Origin: TMP-86 sp039807285
Lineage (GTDB): Bacteria; Pseudomonadota; Gammaproteobacteria; Steroidobacterales; Steroidobacteraceae
Direction of reading: 5' to 3'
Assembly: GCA_044226785.1 (NCBI GenBank)
Contig: JBGAGK010000018.1
Coordinates: 37,529-101,528, forward strand
DNA: 64,000 bases
In this document: positions 50,932-59,671 of the stretch, in pieces
How the letters are laid out: the number at the start of each line of letters is the position of its first letter
Position numbering within the stretch: the stretch's first letter is position 1
Translations under genes and position numbers: made by a program
The notes under the pieces: model-generated
The model's database searches: none
Told to the model about the DNA's origin: nothing
The model's input: the letters and a program-made list of their open reading frames with translations, nothing else

Positions 50932-53453
50932 GGAACCAGGAATGAGGCCGTGGCGAGGCTGTTGAGGGCTCGCACCTGGCCCCGAACATTCTTGATGGGA
51001 CGGCCTGCCCGGGGCCTGAGCACCAGCTCCCGGCTTGCGCCTGGCAGCAGATGGAAATACTGGTCCACGCATTCATGACCGTCCACTTCGATGCAGACGG
51101 CATGGGCAAATGCTCGGGTGCTGACCTTCATGCGGATTTCACCGCCGGCCTCGCGTTCAGCTGTGACAGCGAGGCCAATCTCGGCGTCCGCTTGTGAAAC
51201 GAACCCTTGCGGTGCATGGACCGCCTGGAGCGGGGACGACAGCGAGGCGGCCTGGAGCGAAGCGGTGACGAGACCCTGCCCGGGAGGGCCGAAGCGATAG
51301 GCGTATGACAGGTCTGAGAAGCCCTCGAACCAGTCGGTGGCGGCAAAGCGCGCAACATTGCGCCCCGCAACGGAAACGTCCCGGCTTCTGCGACCGACGA
51401 CCTGCTCGCCACCGCGATAAAGAGTCAGCTCGATACGACCCTCGAAGGCTGTCGCATGGTCATTGGCTACGTGCAGCAGGAGGCCGTTGCAGCCTTCGTC
51501 GCTGATCCACAGGTCGACCGGCTGCAGTGTCCGCCGCAGGTAGTGGTAGGCAGATTTGGGGATCGAGTCGGCCCCGATGATTCCCCAGCCAGCACCCGGC
51601 CAAAGGTCGCGCAGAAACCAGACCAGCGCTCCTCCACAGGAGGGTTCGCTGCGCCAGGCCCGAAAGGCCGACTGCATGACTTCTGCCGTGGCAATGCGCC
51701 CAAGCGCGAGATGGCGTTCGGGATCCGAATAGCGCAGCGTCAGCGGGTCGACGCCGAACAACTCGCGAACGTAGTGGTCGCGGATATCGTCGAAATCCCA
51801 GCCAGCGCCAAGGTCCCGGGGCGATCGCGCCTTCCAGGTCGGATGATGGACCTGGATGCTGGTGCCGCCGGTCATCGCTGCAAGTGTCTCCGGCTCCGGA
51901 ACGTTGGCGAACGCGAGGCACTCGGATGCGAATTTCACCTGTGACAGGTGCGCATCGGTGAGTGGGCGCCGGTAGGCTCCAACGCCGTAGTAGGAACTCG
52001 TGCCGGCATTCGGTGCATGAGGGAACGCGCCGCCGTGCGCGCTGGACGGCCAGTAGGGAATGTCCAGCGCGGATTCCTTCAAAAGTGCCGGTATGTGCTC
52101 GTGGAACAGGGGTGGCGACCAAAACTCGCGCCCCGCACCCCACATCGCCGCCTGCTGTTCCACCTCGCTGTTGCCGCAGATCAGCACGACGCTCGGATGC
52201 GCCAGCAGCCTGCTCGTCTGCTGGCGCAGTTCGCGGGTGACCGAGTCCTTGAAGCCTGGATCTTCGAAGGGGTAATCCATGTTCGCGAACATGAGGTCCT
52301 GCCACACCAGGATTCCAAGTTCATCGCATGTGGCGTAGAACGACTCACTCTCGTACACCATCGTGCCGCTCACCCGAAGCATGTTCATGCCAGCATCGCG
52401 AACCTGACACAGAGCGCCGCGGATCGCAGGTTCATCACTGCTCATCCGAACGGGGTCGAGGGGAGTCCAGCACGCGCCACGGCAGAAGACCTGAATTCCA
52501 TTCACGCAGATCTGGAACCCATCGCCGGTCGTATCCAGTTCTGCATGCCGGAACGCTACCGAGCGCAGGTTCCATCGGTGCAGCTCTCGTCCCGTGGTAT
52601 CGAGCGTGACCACATCTCCGCGGTACAGTGCCGGCTCGCCGTGAGTGTGCGGCCACCAACGCCGGGCCTCGGGCAGGAGGAGTTGGGCTGCGAAGCGGCC
52701 CTCGGCGGTGAGTGGAATCGTGAATTCACGGCACTCCATGCCCTGGGACAGCTTCAGCACGCAGCGCTCCGCCGCCGGGGAGCTGGAGCACTCGACCGAT
52801 ATGTGGCCTTGGTTACCGACCAGACTCGTCTGCAGGTCCAAGTACGCTGGTTCCCTGTCCGCTGCCCCGACCCAGACTTTTCGCCACGGCCCGACGCATT
52901 GCGCGGGCGGTGACCAGCCCGGCGTGCGCCCCAGCAGCGTCGTGCGGAACCATCGGAGTTGCTGGTGTTCGACCATCGGTGCACGCCAGCGGGGTCGCGG
53001 CCGGCGATTCGTGAGCGCTGCATCCAGGGATCGAAAGCACAGAAGCAGTTCGTTGCCGGAACTGCGAAGTGAGGCGACCTCGACCTCGTGAGCCAGGAAC
53101 ATGTTGTCGCTGCTCAGGACTTGTTCGCCGTTGAGCCACACGGTTGCCAGGGTTGCAAGTCCGTCGAATCCGAGCACGACGCGTCGTTCGGCAAGGCCGG
53201 GAGGTGCATCAAAACGGGTCCTGAACCACCAATCCTCCGCGTCGAACCTCCGGGAGGACGAATCCAGTGACCAGGCTGAGGCTGCTCGCAACGACGAAGC
53301 GACGGTTCCAGGAACTATGGCGTCGACCCAGGCGAGGGTGGTGTGCAGCGCGGATGGCTCGCCGACCTCACCCGCAGGGGTCGAACATAGCTCCCACCCC
53401 GAGTCCAGGCGGTGCCGTATCGGTGCTGTGGACGGACCGAGGCGGCAAAACAT
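50928..53453 (-). CDS. Glycoside hydrolase family 2 (beta-mannosidase-like)
   Basis: About 841 residues from the ATG at 53453; frames to 53546 would overlap the carrier protein gene. Domains: sugar-binding beta domain (GLATLATVWLNGEQVLSSDNMFLAHEVEV), immunoglobulin-like domain, and a TIM barrel with FCRGACWTPLD, acid/base region VVLICGNSEVEQQ and nucleophile region VKFASECLAFANVPEPET. This order matches beta-mannosidases. No signal peptide is evident, so the enzyme should be cytoplasmic, which is odd for an enzyme in an EPS locus. It lies 4 nt downstream of the carrier-protein gene and overlaps the hydrolase fusion. It could hydrolyse or, by reverse reaction, transfer a mannosyl-type group. 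Confidence 0.85.
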   Translation of the reverse strand: MFCRLGPSTAPIRHRLDSGWELCSTPAGEVGEPSALHTTLAWVDAIVPGTVASSLRAASAWSLDSSSRRFDAEDWWFRTRFDAPPGLAERRVVLGFDGLATLATVWLNGEQVLSSDNMFLAHEVEVASLRSSGNELLLCFRSLDAALTNRRPRPRWRAPMVEHQQLRWFRTTLLGRTPGWSPPAQCVGPWRKVWVGAADREPAYLDLQTSLVGNQGHISVECSSSPAAERCVLKLSQGMECREFTIPLTAEGRFAAQLLLPEARRWWPHTHGEPALYRGDVVTLDTTGRELHRWNLRSVAFRHAELDTTGDGFQICVNGIQVFCRGACWTPLDPVRMSSDEPAIRGALCQVRDAGMNMLRVSGTMVYESESFYATCDELGILVWQDLMFANMDYPFEDPGFKDSVTRELRQQTSRLLAHPSVVLICGNSEVEQQAAMWGAGREFWSPPLFHEHIPALLKESALDIPYWPSSAHGGAFPHAPNAGTSSYYGVGAYRRPLTDAHLSQVKFASECLAFANVPEPETLAAMTGGTSIQVHHPTWKARSPRDLGAGWDFDDIRDHYVRELFGVDPLTLRYSDPERHLALGRIATAEVMQSAFRAWRSEPSCGGALVWFLRDLWPGAGWGIIGADSIPKSAYHYLRRTLQPVDLWISDEGCNGLLLHVANDHATAFEGRIELTLYRGGEQVVGRRSRDVSVAGRNVARFAATDWFEGFSDLSYAYRFGPPGQGLVTASLQAASLSSPLQAVHAPQGFVSQADAEIGLAVTAEREAGGEIRMKVSTRAFAHAVCIEVDGHECVDQYFHLLPGASRELVLRPRAGRPIKNVRGQVRALNSLATASFLVP

Positions 53454-53457
53454 ACGG

Positions 53458-53712
53458 TCAGGCCGCCAGCAGCTCCTCGAGGGCCGCCTTGATGGAACCG
53501 ATGCTGTTGAAGATGTTGCGGCGGAGCATGTGATCCGGGAACTCAACCTCGAATTCGCCCTCCAGCGCCAGCATTACGTTCACGCTGGCATGCGAGGTCA
53601 TTCCGGCCTGGTACAGGTCCGCTGTCTCGCTCAGGGTGGTAATTGCCGTCTCAAGGCGAGCATGCTCCTGCAGCACGCGGCGGATTCGGGTCGGCAGCTC
53701 GTTGATGGTCAT
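53458..53712 (-). CDS. Acyl carrier protein (for the amino acid ligase)
   Basis: 84 residues. The phosphopantetheine site is AGMTSHASVNVML with Ser40; the following EGEFEVEFPDHMLRRNIFNSI closely resembles the carrier proteins that pair with class II aaRS-like ligases, in which A-G-x-(T/S)-S-x-A-S-V replaces the usual D-S-L. It should be cytoplasmic and modified by a 4'-phosphopantetheinyl transferase encoded elsewhere. It is the first gene of the minus-strand operon, while its presumed ligase is six genes further down. The separation is unusual, since ligase and carrier are commonly adjacent. Confidence 0.9.
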   Translation of the reverse strand: MTINELPTRIRRVLQEHARLETAITTLSETADLYQAGMTSHASVNVMLALEGEFEVEFPDHMLRRNIFNSIGSIKAALEELLAA

Positions 53713-53926
53713 GGGCGGAGTTCCATTCGGATCGCAAGGTACTGAAAATCAGAATGATACGTCGAGACGCGTGTCATAGTTCGGAAAAGCGTCAAATCGG
53801 GGGGAGTGGCTTGAATGTGAACTGGTGCAGGCGTCCGCCCCCACGTGGAAACTGGTCTGAAGTCTGCAGGATCTGAGACACCCCGCTGTCACGAGCAGCC
53901 CGGGATTTTGGCAATATGGTCACTTC
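53713..53926. promoter_or_regulatory. Divergent promoter region of the two carrier-protein operons
   Basis: 214 nt between the carrier protein start (-) and the GNAT start (+). It must hold promoters for two operons of eight and six genes. A TTGGCAATATGG stretch and several T/A-rich blocks occur, but no site matches a -24/-12 promoter with correct spacing, and no clear operator was recognised. Confidence 0.5.
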
Positions 53927-54997
53927 ATGGACATGGTGGTCAACCCTCTGAACGAACAGTACCGGGTGCATGCAGGCGTCGTGGATGCCGATCGCGATCT
54001 CGTGGCCGGCGTTTGGCGTGCCGCCGGCCTGCCATCGCCTGGCGACCCGGGGCTCGATTCAGCCCGGTACCGGTGGTTTTATCTTCAGAACCCACAGGGA
54101 CGGGCGCGAATAAGCTTTCTTTGGCACGAGGGTAGCAGCGAGCCTATCGGTTTCCTGGGTGTTGGAGCGCGAACCTTGTTGCTGGGATCGGAGCCGATAC
54201 GAGCTGGCGCCCTGGTGGACTTCGTGGTTGATCCGCGGCATAGATCCCTGGGACCTGCCCTGAAGTTGCAGCGGGCCGGACGCGCGGATGCCCTCGCGCA
54301 GGTCGATTGTCTGTACGGGCTTCCGGCGCCGCAAGCCGTGGCGATCTGCAAGCGGCTTGAGCATCAAGCTGCTGTCGATCTGCCCCGTTACGCCCGCGTC
54401 ATAGGCGCGGAAAAGTACCTGCGACGCCATCTGCCCGTACGGCTGTCAGCACCCTTGGCCTGGCTGTCCAATGCGCTGGATGCGGCCTGGATCGCGCTGC
54501 ACCTGACTTTTAGTGGCCGGCGATGCGAATGGATTCGAGATTTTGACGAGCGCTTCGATCGCTGCTGGGTGCAGCGAAGCCGCCCTTCCGCCGTGACGGG
54601 ACTTCGCGACAGGGCTTTCCTGAGTTGGCGTTTCAGCGAACAGCCCGGGCACGAGTACCAGACGTACGTAGTGATGCAACCGGGGTCTGAGGAATTGTCC
54701 GCGTATTTCGTATGCGAGAAGAGCGGTTCGGCACTCGTGATCAAGGATCTGTTGCAATCTGGCAGCGATCGTGACCTGGTTGCAGGGCTGTTCGGGCTGG
54801 CTCGCGAGGCGCGCAGGATGGGGTTGTCCACGCTCAGCGTCGAAGTGACTGCGGACGAGCAGATGCGGCGCTGTCTGCGCAAGGCGCAGTTTTCCTTGCG
54901 CTCGACACGGCCGGCGTTCTGGACGATTGGCCCGGCTCAGCGCAAGCGCCTTGAGGGCATCCAGTACTACATCACGCCGGCGGACGAGGATATCTAG
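53927..54997 (+). CDS. GNAT-family acetyltransferase-like protein
   Basis: 356 residues. The N-terminal half is a GNAT domain: RYRWFYLQNPQGRARISFLWHEG, PIGFLGVGARTLLL, ALVDFVVDPRHRSLGPALKLQRAGRADA (acetyl-CoA-binding region). The C-terminal half has a second, weaker GNAT-like part (GLRDRAFLSWRFSEQP, LARREARRMGLSTL-like). Similar proteins appear in XrtA loci and other polysaccharide loci. It probably N-acylates an amino sugar or an amino acid group. First gene of the plus-strand carrier operon, 6 nt before the amidotransferase. Confidence 0.75.
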   Translation: MDMVVNPLNEQYRVHAGVVDADRDLVAGVWRAAGLPSPGDPGLDSARYRWFYLQNPQGRARISFLWHEGSSEPIGFLGVGARTLLLGSEPIRAGALVDFVVDPRHRSLGPALKLQRAGRADALAQVDCLYGLPAPQAVAICKRLEHQAAVDLPRYARVIGAEKYLRRHLPVRLSAPLAWLSNALDAAWIALHLTFSGRRCEWIRDFDERFDRCWVQRSRPSAVTGLRDRAFLSWRFSEQPGHEYQTYVVMQPGSEELSAYFVCEKSGSALVIKDLLQSGSDRDLVAGLFGLAREARRMGLSTLSVEVTADEQMRRCLRKAQFSLRSTRPAFWTIGPAQRKRLEGIQYYITPADEDI

Positions 54998-55003
54998 TCA
55001 ACC

Positions 55004-56941
55004 ATGTGTGGCATTGCCGGGATATACAATCTGACGCCAGGCCGGCCTCCCGAGCGTGCAATGCTTGAGGCGATGATCCGGGCCGTTCACCACCGGGGCC
55101 CGGACGGGTATGGCTATTTCCAGGACGAGCGCTGCGGTCTTGCGCATGCGCGCCTGAGTATCATCGATATCGCAGGTGGCGATCAGCCCGTGCACAACGA
55201 GGATCGCACTGTCTGGGTGGTCTTCAACGGCGAGATCTTCAACTACATTGAACTGCGTCGGGACCTGCAGCAACTGGGGCATCACTTCTCGACGCACTCG
55301 GATACTGAAGTCATCGTGCATGCGTATGAGCAGTATGCGGAACGCTTCGTCGATCACCTGAATGGGCAGTTTGCGATCGCGCTGTGGGACCAGAAGCGGC
55401 AGCGCCTGGTCCTGGCCCGGGATCGGACCGGCATACGACCCCTGTTCCATGCCCGGGTGGCCAACCGGCTCGCATTTGCCTCTGAGGTCAAGTCGCTGTT
55501 CGCGCTGCCGGAGGTTCCCCGCCGGCTGAACATGGCGGTCGTAGGTGACATCCTGACCTATTGGTCGGCGCTGGAACCCGATTCCGTGTTCGAAGGCATT
55601 GCTTCGTTGCCTCCCGGTCATTTGCTGATCCTTGAAGGCTCCACTGAGCGGCTGATTCGCTACTGGGACTGGAGTTTTCCTGCCGAACCACCGCGCATGA
55701 GCCGTCCGCTGGAATCCTGCGTCGAGGAACTGCGGGAGTTGCTGGTTGATTCGGTGCGGCTGCAACTGCGCGCCGATGTGCCGGTGGGTGCGTACCTGAG
55801 TGGAGGACTTGACTCCTCGGCCATTGCCGCCCTGGTCAAGCGCTACAACCGCGCGCCTCTGCGCACCTTCGCGGTGGCGTTCGAGGATGCGGAGTTCGAC
55901 GAAAGCGGGTTTCAGTCGCAGATGGCGGCGCACCTGGGCACCGAGCACACGAGTATCCGCTGCCGCAGATCGGACATCGCCAGGATCTTTCCGCGCGTGA
56001 TCTGGCACGCTGAATCCCCCATCCTGCGCACGGCACCAGCTCCGCTGATGCTTCTGTCCCAGTGCGTGCAGGCCGAAGGCTACAAGGTCGTGTTGACAGG
56101 CGAGGGCGCCGACGAAGTGTTCGGCGGCTACGATCTGTTCAAGGAGGCCAAGATCCGGCGTTTCTGGGCGCGCAGCCCGCACTCGCGCATGCGGCCCGCT
56201 CTGTTGCAGCGGTTGTATCCGTACCTCCGGCATTCCCCGGCGGCCAGCCGCGGCATGACCGAGCGCTTCTATGCGCAGGGGTTGAGCGATACGGCGACGC
56301 CGTGCTTTGCACATCTGCCGCGCTGGTCCACAACCCGCCGTGCATGGCAGTTCTTTTCCTCCGAGTCACGCGCGCATCTGCAATCCGGCGATGGCGTGGA
56401 CCGGGCGAGCTGCCGATTTCCGTCAGAAGTGCATGGCTTTTATCCCATGGGGCGCGATCAGTACGTGGAGGCACACACGCTGCTGGCCGGCTACCTGCTC
56501 TCATCGCAGAGCGATCGCGTGGCAATGGCAAACTCCATCGAGGGGCGGTTTCCGTTTCTGGATCATCGCGTCATCGAGTTCGCCAGCCGCCTGCCGCCCT
56601 CGCTAAAGATTCATGGACTCAACGAAAAGTTTCTGCTCAAGCGGGCCGTGTGCGACCTGCTTCCGGACTCGGTCGTGCAGCGCACCAAGCAGCCCTACCG
56701 GGCGCCAGACAGCCAGAGCTTCTTCGAGCAGGGGCGCGGGGTGGCATACGTCGAAGAGTTGTTGAGCGAAAGGCGCATCAACGACAGTGGTTACTTCGAT
56801 GCCGTCGCCGTGAGGAAGCTTCTGAAGAAATGCCGCGCGGGTAGGGCGATCGGGTTCTCGGACAACATGGCCTTCGTGGGAATCCTGTCCACGATGCTGG
56901 TCGACGAGATGTTCATTCGCGGACACACCATACCGGGTTGA
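55004..56941 (+). CDS. XrtA-associated amidotransferase (asparagine synthase family)
   Basis: 645 residues, MCGIAGIYN start with Cys2 as glutaminase nucleophile. Glutaminase block: HRGPDGYGYFQDE, FNGEIFNYIELR. Synthetase block: YLSGGLDSSAIAAL (PP-loop), LTGEGADEVFGGYDLFKEAK, and FPFLDHRVIEFASRLPPSLK. Length and the YGYFQDERCGLAHARLSI stretch fit the XrtA amidotransferase 1 family (TIGR03108 type). The enzyme should transfer amide nitrogen to an unidentified carboxylate, perhaps one on the carrier protein encoded two genes downstream. It has the higher GC of its operon, unlike the amidotransferase at 33306. Confidence 0.9.
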   Translation: MCGIAGIYNLTPGRPPERAMLEAMIRAVHHRGPDGYGYFQDERCGLAHARLSIIDIAGGDQPVHNEDRTVWVVFNGEIFNYIELRRDLQQLGHHFSTHSDTEVIVHAYEQYAERFVDHLNGQFAIALWDQKRQRLVLARDRTGIRPLFHARVANRLAFASEVKSLFALPEVPRRLNMAVVGDILTYWSALEPDSVFEGIASLPPGHLLILEGSTERLIRYWDWSFPAEPPRMSRPLESCVEELRELLVDSVRLQLRADVPVGAYLSGGLDSSAIAALVKRYNRAPLRTFAVAFEDAEFDESGFQSQMAAHLGTEHTSIRCRRSDIARIFPRVIWHAESPILRTAPAPLMLLSQCVQAEGYKVVLTGEGADEVFGGYDLFKEAKIRRFWARSPHSRMRPALLQRLYPYLRHSPAASRGMTERFYAQGLSDTATPCFAHLPRWSTTRRAWQFFSSESRAHLQSGDGVDRASCRFPSEVHGFYPMGRDQYVEAHTLLAGYLLSSQSDRVAMANSIEGRFPFLDHRVIEFASRLPPSLKIHGLNEKFLLKRAVCDLLPDSVVQRTKQPYRAPDSQSFFEQGRGVAYVEELLSERRINDSGYFDAVAVRKLLKKCRAGRAIGFSDNMAFVGILSTMLVDEMFIRGHTIPG

Positions 56942-56945
56942 AGTC

Positions 56946-58481
56946 ATGCTATTGCATCAATGGTTGGAAGCTCACGCACGACAGCGCTCCAGCGCGACGG
57001 CGCTGATATCGGACGGGCAGCGATACGGCTACGGCGAACTTGATTTGCAGGCACAGCGGTTGGCCGCGACGCTTCAGGCGAATGGAATCGGCCGGGGCGA
57101 CCGGGTGGCAGTGTTTCTCGAGAACTGCGTCGAGGCGGTAGTGAGCATTTTCGCTGCACTGAAGGTCGGCGCGGTGTTCATGCCCATCAATCCACAGACC
57201 AAAGCTGACAAGCTCAGCTATCTGTTCAGGGACTCTGGCGCTCGTGCATTGATTACACACGGGTCGTTTGGAGAAGTGTTGTCAAGATCGCTGATGGATC
57301 CCACCGATCTGTCGCTTCTGGTGGTGGTGAAACCGAATCGGTTGACCGCGCCGACGGCCATGGTGTTCATGTCATACGAACAGGCGACGGCCACCGATCC
57401 GGCAGGCTACCACGCGCCACCCACGATCGATCAGGATCTGGCATCCATCATCTACACCTCGGGGTCGACCGGCGAACCCAAGGGTGTAATGGTGACTCAC
57501 CTGAACATGACTTCTGCGGCCACGTCGATAAGCACGTACCTTGGCCTTCGGGAGGATGATGTCATCCTCAACGTATTGCCGATCGCCTTCGACTATGGCC
57601 TGTATCAGGTGCTGATGTCGTCCCGGGTGGGAAGCACCGTCGTGTTGCAGCGCTCGCTTGCCTTTCCGATCAAGGTCCTCGAGACCATGGTCAATGAAAG
57701 GGTGACGGTGCTGCCGGGTGTGCCGACCGTGTTTTCCATGCTGCTCAGTCTGTCGACGCTCGGCAGTGCCGACCTTTCATCCCTGAGGCTGGTGACGAAC
57801 ACGGCGCAGGCACTCTCCGAGACGCAGATCCGCGAGCTCAGACGGACCTTCCCCCAGGCCACGCTGTTTTCGATGTACGGGCTGACCGAGTGCAAGCGTG
57901 TGAGCTACCTGCCGCCTGATCAACTGGATGTGCGGCCCATGAGCGTCGGTCGGGGCATGCCCAACGAGGAGGTCTGGCTGATCGATGAAGATGGCAGACG
58001 TCTTCCCAATGGAAGCACCGGGCAGCTCGTCGTGCGTGGAAGCAACGTCATGCGTGGCTATTGGCGCAAGCCGGTGGAGACCGCCGAGCGGCTCAAGCCG
58101 GGGGAACTTCCTGGCGAGATGGTGCTCCATACCGGAGACATTTTTCGAACAGACGAGGAGGGCTACCTCTACTTCGTCGGCCGCCGGGATGACATCATCA
58201 AGAGCCGTGGTGAGAAGGTCAGTCCGCGGGAAGTGGAAAACGTGCTGTACGGCATCGACGGTGTGCTGGAGGCTGCGGTGATCGGTGTCTCAGATCCTGT
58301 ATTGGGGCAGGCCGTCAAGGCCTTTCTCGTGTTAAAAGCCGGTTTTCAGTACTCGGAGCGGGAGATTATCCGGCATTGCCTGGCGCACATGGAGAGCTTC
58401 ATGGCGCCGAAGCACGTAGAGTTCGTGGCGGCTCTGCCGCGCACCGATACCGGCAAGATCAGCAAGCGGGGTTTGAGTTGA
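56946..58481 (+). CDS. XrtA-associated acyl-CoA ligase (AMP-forming)
   Basis: 511 residues, 4 nt after the amidotransferase. AMP-binding enzyme: P-loop-like IIYTSGSTGEPKG, LFSMYGLTECKRVSYLPPDQL, TGDIFRTDEEGYLYFVGRRDD and the C-terminal catalytic Lys in RTDTGKISKRG. The second domain is shorter than in fatty-acyl ligases, as in the XrtA ligase family (TIGR03098 type). It activates a carboxylate to an acyl-adenylate, presumably for the carrier protein whose gene abuts it. Substrate unknown. Cytoplasmic. Confidence 0.9.
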   Translation: MLLHQWLEAHARQRSSATALISDGQRYGYGELDLQAQRLAATLQANGIGRGDRVAVFLENCVEAVVSIFAALKVGAVFMPINPQTKADKLSYLFRDSGARALITHGSFGEVLSRSLMDPTDLSLLVVVKPNRLTAPTAMVFMSYEQATATDPAGYHAPPTIDQDLASIIYTSGSTGEPKGVMVTHLNMTSAATSISTYLGLREDDVILNVLPIAFDYGLYQVLMSSRVGSTVVLQRSLAFPIKVLETMVNERVTVLPGVPTVFSMLLSLSTLGSADLSSLRLVTNTAQALSETQIRELRRTFPQATLFSMYGLTECKRVSYLPPDQLDVRPMSVGRGMPNEEVWLIDEDGRRLPNGSTGQLVVRGSNVMRGYWRKPVETAERLKPGELPGEMVLHTGDIFRTDEEGYLYFVGRRDDIIKSRGEKVSPREVENVLYGIDGVLEAAVIGVSDPVLGQAVKAFLVLKAGFQYSEREIIRHCLAHMESFMAPKHVEFVAALPRTDTGKISKRGLS

Positions 58482-58736
58482 ATGAGTGACGTGAAAGCAA
58501 CGGTCCGAGCCTATGTCCTGGACAATTTTCTGATGGGCGATTCCGGTGCCAAGCTGGCCGACGAGCAGTCCTTTCTCGACCATCACATCATCGATTCCAC
58601 CGGCTTCATCGAACTGGTGACCTTCCTTGAAGCGACGTACGGAATCCAGATCCAGGATGAGGAGATGATTCCGGAAAATCTCGACAGCTTGCAGGCGATT
58701 GCCGGCTTCGTCGGCCGCAAGAAGGCGGCTGTCTGA
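58482..58736 (+). CDS. Acyl carrier protein (XrtA-type)
   Basis: 84 residues starting right after the ligase stop. The phosphopantetheine site is HHIIDSTGFIELV, with Ser39 in the DS pair. Acidic overall, with a short basic end (GRKKAAV). It is unlike the carrier at 53458-53712, whose site is of the A-G-M-T-S type, so the two operons have distinct carriers. It should receive the acyl group activated by the adjacent ligase. Confidence 0.9.
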   Translation: MSDVKATVRAYVLDNFLMGDSGAKLADEQSFLDHHIIDSTGFIELVTFLEATYGIQIQDEEMIPENLDSLQAIAGFVGRKKAAV

Positions 58737-58765
58737 AAAGTGGACTCCTGGCCAGCGGGCCGCGA

Positions 58766-59671
58766 ATGATGGAACTGTCCAAACTGACAGAGCGGCTTGC
58801 CTGCACTCTGGGTTTTCTTCCCGACAAGCCGGAGGAGACTGCGCAGAGTACGGCACGGGCGCTCTGGTTCGCAGCGGCAGGAATGCCGCGTTCGGCACAG
58901 CTGGCCAACGAAGGTGATCTGCCTGCTCTGGACGGGCCTGCCTCCGCCCGGCTGGCACAGCTGGTCGAAAGACGGATCCAGGGAGAACCACTCGCCCATC
59001 TGACGGGCCGGCAGCATTTCATGGGTCTGGAATTGATCGCAGGTTCGGATGCCCTGGTCCCCCGGCGGGAGACCGAGATTCTGGCAGGAGAAGCAGTCCG
59101 GCTTGCACGTGAGGCAGTTGGCAGAAGTGGCATCGCACGCGTGGTGGATGTCTGTACGGGTTCGGGCAATGTTGCCCTGGCCATTGCATCACAGGTGCCG
59201 GAGGCGAGGGTATGGGGCGCTGACCTCAGCGCCGAGGCAGCGATGCTGGCTGGCCGGAATGCCGAGCGGTTGAACCTCGATGATCGCGTCCGGTTCATGA
59301 CCGGCGATTTGCTTGCACCTTTCGATGAGCCTGGGTTCCTGGGACAGGTGGACGTGCTGACCTGCAATCCCCCCTATATCAACAGCGCGAAGGTGGGGAC
59401 CCTGCCGCGCGAGATTTCCGTCTTCGAGCCACGTCTGGCCTTCGACGGTGGAACTCTGGGAATCAGTATCCTCATGCGGCTCGTCAGTCAGGCGCCGCGC
59501 TTCCTTCGTGCGCGCGGCTGGCTGGCATTCGAGGTCGGACTCGGGCAGGGACCTGCATTGATCAGGCGCCTGGGAGGTCTCAAGGGTTATTCTCAGATCG
59601 GCGCGGTCAACGACGCAAACGGTGCGGTGCGGGTCGTCTGTGTGCAACGGGCAGATGAGGGGCCGACATGA
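58766..59671 (+). CDS. HemK/PrmC-like methyltransferase
   Basis: 301 residues. SAM-binding VVDVCTGSGNVALAIASQVPEARVWGADLS, then LTCNPPYINSAKV, the N-P-P-Y signature of methyltransferases acting on amide or amino nitrogen (glutamine in the case of HemK). The N-terminal helical region before the fold (LACTLGFLPDKPEETAQSTARALW) differs from PrmC, so this is likely not the release-factor enzyme. The start is the ATG at 58766, 29 nt after the carrier protein. In this operon the amide made by the amidotransferase is a conceivable substrate, but this is speculation. Confidence 0.8.
   Translation: MMELSKLTERLACTLGFLPDKPEETAQSTARALWFAAAGMPRSAQLANEGDLPALDGPASARLAQLVERRIQGEPLAHLTGRQHFMGLELIAGSDALVPRRETEILAGEAVRLAREAVGRSGIARVVDVCTGSGNVALAIASQVPEARVWGADLSAEAAMLAGRNAERLNLDDRVRFMTGDLLAPFDEPGFLGQVDVLTCNPPYINSAKVGTLPREISVFEPRLAFDGGTLGISILMRLVSQAPRFLRARGWLAFEVGLGQGPALIRRLGGLKGYSQIGAVNDANGAVRVVCVQRADEGPT

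Noticed and set aside
54998..56314. Minus-strand frame of 438 codons
   Set aside because: It is a shadow of the amidotransferase gene, with no motif, no ribosome site and low-complexity basic composition.
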